Below are positions 10,320 through 19,459 of a stretch of 64,000 nt of DNA, in pieces. The notes below the pieces were generated by a model that saw only the letters and a list, made by a program, of their open reading frames with translations, did not search any database and was not told the origin of the DNA. Each line of letters opens with the position of its first letter. The stretch's first letter is position 1. Where the stretch lies: assembly GCA_021014325.1 (NCBI GenBank), contig CM037474.1, positions 4,840,488-4,904,487 of the forward strand, given 5' to 3'. The DNA is from Plazaster borealis. Taxonomy: Eukaryota; Echinodermata; Asteroidea; Forcipulatida; Labidiasteridae. The position numbers and the translations under genes are program-made.

Positions 10320-10707
10320 TGGCTTCTTAAATAGCGCTCAAATCCGTCACTCAGTGACGCTCATGGCGCTCCAACATTCAGTATTTCCATGCAAGGTATT
10401 GTGGAGCTACGTTTTAAGTATGATACCTTTTCCCTTTACATTAGCACAATGTAATGGTCTACAAAGTGCTGTGGCGCAGAATGCAGCCAATCAAACCAGG
10501 GCGAACCCCTTCTCTTTACGATAAGTGCAATGGGTTCTTTTACGTACATTGCACAACACACGGGACCTACGACTTTACGTCCCATCCGAAGGACGCAGCA
10601 ATAATGGTTGGCTTAAGGTCACAACCGGGACTCGAACCCACACTCTACCGATCAGAAACAACAAAGCTTGAGTCCGGTGCTTTTATCGCTCGGCCATGAC
10701 GCGCCAC
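10320..10707 (-). mobile_element. tRNA-Leu-headed SINE
   Basis: Read on the minus strand from about 10707 it begins GCGTCATGGCCGAGCG, then ACCGGACTCAAGCTT and GTGGGTTCGAGTCCCGG. These are the A box, a CTCAAG anticodon loop and B box of a tRNA-Leu-like class II tRNA. About 300 bp of unrelated body follow, down to about 10320. No terminal CCA and imperfect arms, so it is a Pol III-derived retroposon, not a tRNA gene. The open frame inside it is incidental. Confidence 0.7.
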
Positions 10708-10768
10708 TGTCAGTTTTATTTCAATAAATTACAAAGACAAATATTCCGCGTGGGTTTCTGACATTATT

Positions 10769-11011
10769 AGGGAGGTTTAGCTGCACGTTACGCGAGCAAA
10801 AACGTGAACGTGAACGTCAGAAAATTTTGTTGTAAAAATCTCACGTTTTAAGCATACGTGAAGTTACCATTTCTCACGTCAGGTACGTACGTGCAGATGT
10901 CATACGTGAGCATGAAATAAGCCCAAAGTAGTGACGTCACCTAGAAACGACACAATTTTCTGACGTTCACGTTCACGTTTTTGCTCGCGTAACGTGAAGC
11001 TAAACCTCCCT
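10769..11011. mobile_element. Fold-back MITE with about 60-bp inverted arms
   Basis: AGGGAGGTTTAGCTGCACGT at 10769 and the inverted GAAGCTAAACCTCCCT ending at 11011 bound a 243-bp element. The arms are near-identical for about 60 bp, including GCGAGCAAAAACGTGAACGT. The interior is rich in ACGTGA/TCACGT. ATTA-like sequence on both sides may be a short target duplication. Confidence 0.75.
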
Positions 11012-11639
11012 ATTAGCTTGCTGTATACGCAACGATATAGTCTTTGCATCAGTTTCTACGCCCATATACATGACCATTTAAATCAACAGAGTTACGCCTT
11101 TCCTTTTCCAATCACCACAAAACCTTCAAATATTATATGAACTGGTTTTGTTTTCATTACGATCTCCATTCCTTCACCGCGCCCACATAGATCACAGCGA
11201 ATACTAAGCTGTCTACTTCACAACAACACTTTCCGCCTTTTGTATGGATTTTTCTAAAAGAAAAACCATATATTTTTGTTATTGGTCTACGCTCACATAA
11301 ATCATTCTAGATTATAAAGCAACATTAAAAAGTCCCACGTCAGTTTCCAGTGCCAGTGCCGTCTTCCGGTTGATTGGCGACTAGCGTCACCAATCAAGGC
11401 TAAACTGGTGATGGCCAGTTAAATCAATATGTCCGCCTGTCTAGTTTTAACTGTTATAACAAATCTTATGGGTCTGTCACACACTTGGTTACCATAGAAT
11501 TTGAAGCCGTATGGAAATTTTGTTCAAGTTTTCCCCCTTAAAACCCCGCAGGGATAATGATTTGTTTTCCATTCAGACGGTATGCTTCATACAAAATCCC
11601 GCAGGAATAATATGATATTTTTTTGTATTGCATTACTCA
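11012..11639. other. Intergenic
   Basis: No gene. A short hairpin at 11371-11398 holds ATTGG and CCAAT in inverted orientation (TTGATTGG...CCAATCAA). Confidence 0.4.
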
Positions 11640-11890
11640 CCTGCAGGGTAGCTTCGCGGCTGCCGACAGTCCGAAGGAAAAACGTGCAAAGTGGTGTTTG
11701 AAGCTTTGCATGGTGTTGAAAGTAAGAAGTAACATAAACAGTAGTAAACTTGCGGGTACAACCATGTGTAAAATCTCTTTTGGGAGGAGTGTTGGCTCTG
11801 AAAAGAACCGGTTGGGTCTCGACGTTTCGAACAGTATACTCTGCTCGTCTTCAGGAGAAAGACGTGCTGTTTGCACGAATCAACAACATC
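11640..11890. repeat. Repeat block shared with the satellite edge
   Basis: GTAGTAAACTTGCGGGTACA at about 11741 is followed by ACCATGTGTAAAATCTC, identical to the blocks at 30151 and 30261. Downstream a hairpin (CGAGCAG/CTGTTCG on the minus strand) runs into GAAACGTC; a similar GTCGAAACGTC hairpin lies at about 24170-24200. This looks like the remnant of a dispersed retroelement-type repeat. Confidence 0.5.
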
Positions 11891-12520
11891 CTCCTTTTTT
11901 GTTTACATCTTCCTGAGGTGATAACTTCTTCTCAGGGTCTGCAGATACTTGAACCTATACAAAAATATGTTTTCCTTCTTTCCCCCACCTCTTTTGTAAT
12001 TACAATTTATCTCATTAGGCTAGTTTTATACAATAATATGACCCCAGGTATTTTTAAACAAAGGCATTGGGGTGAAGTATCACACAGGTGAACAGGCTGA
12101 ACAAAGTTTCTCAGACAGCTGGAAATGTTCCTTGTTTGTTTGCGTTGATATGAGGATGGACTACACAACAAATGAAAAATATTTCAGTACAACTAGTTAT
12201 TAACTGACGGGGTTTTAATGTTTGTCGAGAGGAATTTTGTGTCACACGTAACTGTAAAGGGCAAATACTGCAGAAAACGGACCATTTAGATAGTTGGAAA
12301 CGAGTTCCCAAATGTGTTACCGATTTATCAGTAAACTCGCTAACAATCCCTTTTTCAGACGTAAGTATTTGGTCAGTCTGAGCGAAACCCTTTTTATCTT
12401 GCAAAATTGTTTCCAAATTAAACGGGATAAAAGGAAAAGGAATGTTGTCAATTATCACAATTGTGATTTTTATTGTGACATCACATTTTGCTCTAATAGC
12501 AATTAAGATTAGTGCACATC
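11891..12520. other. Intergenic
   Basis: No recognisable coding sequence in any frame. The minus-strand open frame at 12111-12458 shows no domain that I can name. Confidence 0.4.
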
Positions 12521-12918
12521 TTGAAGAGTCTGTTTATTTTGGTGATGACTCTGAAAATTAATGGCAATAAAAACTTACTATAGGTAACAAGTACAGCACC
12601 TTTAGATAGTTTAATGCATTTTGAGAAACTTTTCACTTCGAAGTACTGCGGTTATGGAAAAAGATATCACTTGTTATTCCCCAAAATTTGAATCCAAGAA
12701 GCGTTACTGACAGTAACGTTTCTCAGATTGTATTCCAATTGCAGATTATTCTTCCTGCGTGGACATAACCGCTCCAGATTTTCGGCAATATTTCGAAAAC
12801 GCTACCACCTTTTCAAGTGAAATTTTCACAGGTTAGTTTTATGGTATACCTATACAACTATATGGAATTGAAACAAACAGTGGGTTCCAATTACCAAACG
12901 TATACAATCCCTTTTTAA
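12521..12918. mobile_element. TTAAAGG MITE, family A, copy 2
   Basis: Same family as 359-747 and 26917-27304. The 5-prime end is mutated (TTGAAGAGTCTGTTTATTTT); the 3-prime end is intact (ACCAAACGTATACAATCCCT then TTTTAA). Confidence 0.75.
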
Positions 12919-12934
12919 GGATCACTAGCTCTTC

Positions 12935-12985
12935 TTGAAATCGAACCCGGGTGTCTCAGTAACCATTAGACCATTGATCGTATAG
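12935..12985 (-). pseudogene. tRNA-like remnant lacking the anticodon arm
   Basis: On the minus strand GGTCTAATGGTTA (A-box-like, as in tRNA-Glu/Asp) is followed only a few bases later by CCCGGGTTCGATTTC (B-box-like). The anticodon arm is missing, so it cannot be a functional tRNA. It directly abuts the end of the family A MITE. Confidence 0.4.
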
Positions 12986-13137
12986 TGCGATGGGGAGAGC
13001 AACTCGATCCTCATCGAGTGCAGTAATTCAAGCATAATAATGCAATTCTTGCATCGATCCGTAAATGTTCCCTTCATTAAAAGTTAGAGTTACAATTTAC
13101 AAAATGATTATCGAAAATTCCCCCATGAAAAACAAAA

Positions 13138-13286
13138 TAAACCCTATGCATTGACGTCATCACGCCGCCATCTTAAAACGACGATGAAACAATAGAATGC
13201 AAAGCTAACAACGTGTACGCACAAGATGGGCCAATGAGCAGCCGTCCTTTGACCAGCACTCAGTGACGTCATGTGCCTAAGATCTA
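13138..13286. mobile_element. GACCTTATGCA MITE, family D, copy 2
   Basis: A diverged, shorter copy bounded by CCCTATGCATTGACGTCATC and GTGACGTCATGTGCCTAAGA. Both ends carry TGACGTCA, and CGCCGCCATCTT follows the left one. Confidence 0.7.
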
Positions 13287-13363
13287 TGTTCATGTAACAT
13301 TTGGTAAGTAAATACATACTCTTTCATAATGTACACATTATTACTATTAGCTGTTTCTCCAAC

Positions 13364-13714
13364 TTAAAGGCACTGAACACGTTTGGTAATTGTCAAATCC
13401 CAACATATGCATAAAATAACAAGCCTGTGAAAATTTGGGCTCATTTTTGTCATCGAAGTTGCAAGAAAATGATGAAAGAAAAAACACACTTGTTGTACAA
13501 ATTTGTGTGCTTTCAGATAGGAATAAAAACTTCTTGCAAGAAGTTTTTATTATTTTAGTGAGAAATTACCTCTTTTTAAAAAACTACGTTACTTCAAAAG
13601 GAGTCGTTTCTCACAATGTTTTATACTATCAACATCTCTCTGTTGCTTGTTACCAAGTCAGTTTTTATGCTAATATTTGTTTTGAGTCATTACCAAACGT
13701 GTACGATACCTTTA
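13364..13714. mobile_element. TTAAAGG MITE, family B, copy 1
   Basis: Begins TTAAAGGCACTGAACACGTT and ends TACCAAACGTGTACGATACC/TTTAA. Inverted termini; strongly similar to 22909-23269 and more distantly to 23431-23819. The interior includes a short palindrome (ACTTCTTGCAAGAAGT). Confidence 0.8.
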
Positions 13715-14342
13715 ACTGGCGTAGATTAGTGTCAAATTGGCGGGGGATGAAATTGGCAAAAAAACTGAGGTAAAATGAAAGTATGTAACAGTCTTCTCCA
13801 CTTACATGTATTTCATTCTCAGGGCGGATTTTGGGCGAAGCAGGCCAATACTCATAACAATGGGAGCGCACTTTAAGCGAAGCCTGAACCACGTCGTGGG
13901 TCCAGGCCAACTCATAGACTTCTTTTGAAGATGAAGATGCTCTCTGCTGCCTTCTGAATCTTTCAATTTCAAGGTTATCTTTTTGAGACACGGACAGTTT
14001 GAGCTTAAATTTTGTTTCTTTGGTTGACTCTTTAAAACAAATTTCTTGAAGAAAATCATTTCCGACACTTAAGGAAGCATGCAAGCGTTCATCGCAAAGG
14101 ACAGTACTTTGTACATTATTGAAATGTTATGCTGCTTGTTTTCATAGACACCATTTCACTTAGGGTTTCTGATGATTGACCGACAAAATTAGACAGAATG
14201 GGAGACTTTGCAACGCTAGGTGGCAGCAGATGTACATGATCATATTCATTGTTTACGTAGTTCTGAGCATGCGCACATTTCCCAAGAACAATGGATTTGC
14301 TTGGTAATTCTGGTGCCACCAGCGTCCCAAAAAGTTTCATTA
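13715..14342 (-). other. 3-prime flank of the NLR gene with two open frames
   Basis: Just past the NLR stop, two minus-strand frames are open. One runs from an ATG at 14340 to 14116. The other runs from about 14130 to at least 13800 in a frame shifted by one base; it contains stretches such as CDERLHASLSVGND and RFRRQQRASSSSKEV. Neither has a domain I recognise. They could be 3-prime UTR, or the frame-broken remains of another coding unit. Confidence 0.3.
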
Positions 14343-17300
14343 CTAAAGTTCCACCTCGATCAATTCGGCAATGGTTTCTTTGATTGAAGCAATGCTTTCT
14401 CTATCTTGATCAGAAGAAATACAATCTTTCAAGCAAAGCTTATTCAGGTACTTCAAATTCTGTAAACCAACAACCACGGATGGACCAATCTGGTAATTCA
14501 TAGAAAGATCCAAATCCCTTAATGTGGGCATTTCATTCACTGATGTGAAGATAGAAGTCATATCGTCATCATTCAGAAAGCAATGACGTAAGCTCAACTT
14601 CCCAAGTTGTTTCATACCCTTCAAATGACGCAACGACGAGCCCGTCAGACAATGGTTGTTGGACAGATCCAACTCTATTAAGCTCGGCATGGCAGCAACA
14701 TGCACTATATCTTCATCTTTCAGTGAGGAACTCTGCAAGTGAAGTTTCTTCAGATGTATCATCTTTCTGAGATGACTCCATGCCTGAGAACCCTGAAGTT
14801 TTGAATCACAGGAAAGATGAAGTTCTTTCAAGTATGGCATTTTACTGATGGATGTAGCAACCTTCTCCAAATCTTCACGTGAGTTTAGCCGTAAGACAAG
14901 CATGTTTAAGTGGATCATTTCATGCAGATTAGACCAAGCATCGATGCAACTGTTTTCCACTGTCCAAGACAGGCACAGATCTTGCAAGGCGGGCATAGCA
15001 CTTACGGACTCGATGATGTATCCAATGTCTCCTCCCACCAATGAACAACCTCCCAAATCTAGATTTTGGAGATATTTCATGTTGTGTAAGTCTGACCAAC
15101 AGGCACCAGAATCACCAAGGGTCGAGTTGTCTGAAAGATCCAACTTAACCAAGTTAGGCATGTTGGCTACTGAATCAGCAATGTATCCTACATCTTCTCC
15201 AATTAAGGAGCAATCTCGTAGAATCAACACTTTAACGTGCGCCATTTTGCTTAAATGTTGTGCCCACAAAGAAGCACAGCCACCGAGTGACATGTTACGT
15301 GTGAGAACTAACTCGACCAGCACGGACATGCGGCTTAGCGATTTAGCCACAGGTTTCACATCGCCAGTTTGCAGTGACGATCCTTCTATTTTAAGTTTCT
15401 GAAGTTGTTTCATTTTGTGGATGTGCCTGGCCCAGACATGGCCAGATCCACCAAGGTCCCGATTGTACGAGAGATCCACTTCAGTCAAGGTGGGAATAGA
15501 ACTACATGACAACCAAACTTGTTTGACATCTTCTGCAGTCAGTTCGTTACCCCCCAAGTCAACCTTCTGTAGATGCTGCAGGTGTTCCAAAGACGGGCAC
15601 CAATCCGCGGCTGAGCCTTGAAGATTTCTATTTTTACTCAGATCCAATTCTACGACATCATTTCTCTTCCCCATTGCCTCAAAAATACGAGCAATTTGCT
15701 TCAGAGATAGAAAACACTCATATAAGTCCAAGACCATGCCAGCAATTGTTTGCCCAAAACAAAGCCTTCTGTAACTTTCATCTTTGAAGGGTTTATGAGC
15801 ACTTAAGGGGTCCAAACAAACAGACAAACTTATACAATTTTCCATGCTGCTGATGGATATAGCAACTTCAGTAATATCTTCACCGGTTAAAGAACACTCA
15901 CTTAAAATGAGCCTTTCAAGTTTTTTCAGTCTCCTCAAGAATAATGCCCATGATCTGGCTGAACCACCCAGAGTGAAATTTCTTGAAAGGTCTAACTGTC
16001 TTATGTTATCACTCAGCGAATGAGCCATGTTCTGCATATCTTCACCTGTCAGTCTGCACGAGCGCATATTGAGGTTACGGAGGTGTTTCATTCGCTTGAA
16101 ATATTTGCACCATAACCTTGCCGAGCCGCCGAGGGCTTTATTATCTGACAGATCCAACTCGACCACAGACGGCATGCTACTCAAACACTTTGCAATGTGT
16201 CTGATGTACTTGCCTCGGTTTGCATTCTTGTTCAGACTCAACCACTTTAAGTGTGTAAGTTCTTTTAGATAAGGGGCCCATATCGCAGCTTGAGAGTCCT
16301 CCATGACATTGCCCACATCTGTGAGTTTCAACTCAACCAAGTCACTCCTTCTGCCCATTACCTTTAAAAGATGTGCGAGGTCTTTCCCAGTTAATGAAGA
16401 ACACCCCTTCACATGCACGCTCGTACCTTTTGTTGTCTTCTCAACGTCTAGCATTCCAGTGTGACATTGCTCAAGACTTTCCATATCAAGAATTGATGGA
16501 GCAAGACTTTTTAAATCTTGTGCCTGAAACTTGCAATCTGTAAGTTTTAGCGTTCGGAGGTTGGCCAGGTGTTTGAGATGATGGGACCACAATTCTGCCG
16601 AACCACTCAGTTGATCGTTTTCGGAAAGATCTAGCTCGACCAAATGATCAATCTTCCCAAGTGACACCAGCATGTGTTCCATGTCTTGGCCCTTCAAGCA
16701 GCAGTTTTTAATGAATATCTTCTGAAGGCGTTTCAACCTCTCCAGTTTACGACACCATACTACCGCATCACCACCCAACGTTTGGTTCTCTGAAAGATCC
16801 AGTTTCACTAGTTTTGTTGCGTCACGAGTCGACTTCGCAATGTGTTTGATGTTCTTGCTTTTCAAAGAGCATCCTATAAGACCCAACTTCTCGAGGTTTT
16901 TAACATGCGTCAAAGAAGGAGCCCATATCTCCGTCTGTAGTTTTCCCGAGACACGACCGGAAACAAGCACTTCCACAAAGTCACTCATGTTTTCCATTGC
17001 TTTTAAAACAAGGGATATATCTTTACCCGTCATGGAAGGTTGTATTAGATCAATCGTAATGGTATTCTGACAAGTTTGAAAAAGTCTAAACTGCCCTGTG
17101 CAACACCTTCTAATAGACGGAAGACAACATATTAAATCTGTTAGATATAGTAAGTCACTACCTTGTATGTTACAACCCCCTAATCCCAAATTATTTAGTT
17201 TTGTCATACATTTCAAAGTATGGAACCATTTGCCTGCGGATCCCCCTAGTTCACAGTTACCCGACAGGTCAAGTTCCAGCAAGCTGATTGCATCCACGTG

Positions 17301-19459
17301 CTTCACATCTGTACCTGTCAATGAACAGCAACCCAATCCCAGCTTCTGCAGATGTTTCAATCGTTCAAGATAAGGAGCCCACAATCTTGCTGTTTTGCGC
17401 AATTCTTTATTCTTGGAGAGGTTCAGATCAATGAGGGTGCTGCTCACTGCTACAACAATGTGCTTGGCGTCTTCACCTCTAAGACGACAATCACTCAAGT
17501 CGAGCTTCTGCAGTTGTTGCATTTGCTGCAAATGAGGACCAAATAATGATGCCGAGTTGCCGAGTATGTTTTCAGACAACAACAAAGTTACCACATTGGT
17601 CATCTCACGCAGCAACAGCTCCACGTCATCACCTTTCATTAGACATTTACACATGTCTAATTTCCGAAGACGTTTTAAGCATGTTGATTTGGACGGCCAT
17701 TCTTTTGCTAAACCACTCAACGTTTCGTTCCCACTAAGCTCAAGCTCGGACAACTCGTCTGCGTTCTCGAGCGATGAAACAATATATTTCATGTTGCTTG
17801 CAGTTAACGAGCAGCTGTATAATTTCAATGATTGAATATTTGACATTCTTTTCAACACATATCCAAAACTTTCGTCAAAGCTTTGTAAGTCACAACTATT
17901 TATTCTAAGTTCCTCGATTTCGGGAAGGTAAACATTTCCATTGCCGTCTGAGTCACCACTTACATGCTTCAGAAAGTATATAGATGCGTTAACAAAGTCT
18001 TTGTCAGGCGAATAAAAATGTAACTGATCTCGGATTACTGACCAGATCAATTTCTCAGATGGAATGAAGTTTGACTGACACTCAAAATAACAAGAAAAAA
18101 GCAACCACCTTAAGTCTGAATAGAGATAGTGCAAATACTTATGTACGATCTGCAAAATGATAATTGTGCATGCCTCATTGTCCCCACAACAAAATCGTAG
18201 CAAATAGTCCAAATCAGAAATGTTGTTCTTCTTTTGGTCAATCTTATCAACCACCGTTTGCAACTCTTCAGCGCCTGTGCGTTGTAGATGTTGGAAGAAC
18301 ATCGCCGCGCAGTATTCCTGAAAAGTTTTGTGAATGAACATAACACTGTTATGAGTATCGAGCTGCTTCATGACCCGCTGGCTGCTAAGTATACCTGCAC
18401 TGATGGCTAGAGAAAGTACGTCACTTTCGAAAAGTCTCTCCGGAAATGAGAAAATCTGCTTCGGTGCAAGCAAACCATCTAATGCTACCTTTCCGATTTC
18501 TAAAATCAGGTTTGACCTCTCCTCTTGTGTATTATCTGTTTTTCGCGCGAGTATGTACCTCATCGCATCTTTGTAGAGTGATGACATGGTTTCCGGGAGA
18601 CTGCTTTCCTCTCTCCATAAAATGCACATTAAGAGCAAGAGCATAGGGCTCTTGGCTAAATCAGAGAGAGCACCGGATGAAAAAATCACCCCCAAAAGCC
18701 CCTGAGCCTTTTTAAGATCATGCGAGTAAAATTTGGTTACATATTGCTTAATGCATTCTTCACTGAATCCAAGAACCTTAACCCGCGTGACAGGTTCTTC
18801 AATCAGGGTATTGTTCACTAATTTGTCAATATGAGAGGAACGCGTTGTTACGATGACACTAAACTCCGCGCCTTCCCTTCTCTTCAGGATTTTCAAAATG
18901 GAACCAAATTCGCATTCACGAAGCGAGGTGGTCATCAGCTCATCAAAACCATCAAGAAGAATCAAAACCTCGTCTGGATTCGCATTGATGTATGAGCTCA
19001 ACGCAGACTTCTCGATGGAAGTTTCGTCTAAGATCTGATCAAAAACTGCATCAAGAAAATTTGAGGTTTGTTCGAGTGCGTGCATTTTCAAGACAAAAAC
19101 AAGTTTATACTCTCCGAGTTTCGGGCAAGAACCCATTGCCCAATCGTACGCCATTTTGTCAATCAGGGTGGACTTCCCCAAACCTGCTGTGCCAGTCAGA
19201 ATCATACGTTTAATCGGAGAACCCTCTCTTGACTTGCGGAAAATCTCCTCGTAAGATTTCATTTTGTCTGTTGGGTTGTCTTCGTTTCTGCATACTTGTT
19301 CTAACTGAAGTTCAGTGTAGATATCAAGGATGTGCATTTTATCGTCACTCACCCATGGAATAAGCTGCACGAAACCCCCTTTGCTGCTGTACGCCGTCTT
19401 TAAAGCCTTTTCCGCCTTATCAGCAACTCTGCGATTGTGTTCTTCTCCTGCGTCTATAT
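14343..19459 (-). CDS. NLR exon: NACHT ATPase plus about 36 LRRs
   Basis: A 5.1-kb exon coding for about 1,705 aa, starting after the acceptor at 19460; the open frame beyond it is only the GTTT-rich intron. NACHT landmarks: Walker A GTAGLGKST about 90 residues into the exon, Walker B LILLDGFDEL about 165, sensor-like VTTR, GFSEECIKQYV, SPMLLLLMC, and the winged-helix end FIHKTFQEYCAA. LRRs start near residue 540 and run to the C terminus, about 18 modules of 55-57 aa. Each holds two LRRs of the type LQKLxLxxCxLxGxD and LxELDLSxNxxLGGSAxxW. The protein ends IAELIEVEL followed by TAG TAA TGA. No introns interrupt the LRRs, unlike vertebrate NLRs whose LRRs are one exon each. Confidence 0.9.

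Noticed and set aside
10454..10699. Open frame of 81 codons on the plus strand
   Set aside because: Falls entirely within the tRNA-headed SINE.
12111..12458. Minus-strand open frame as a Penelope-type reverse transcriptase fragment
   Set aside because: A vague NKQGTFP-like end was noticed, but no RT or GIY-YIG motif is present.
14848..18646. Plus-strand open frames opposite the NLR exon
   Set aside because: Antisense shadows of the LRR-coding strand; no domains, and the repeated composition follows the LRR period.
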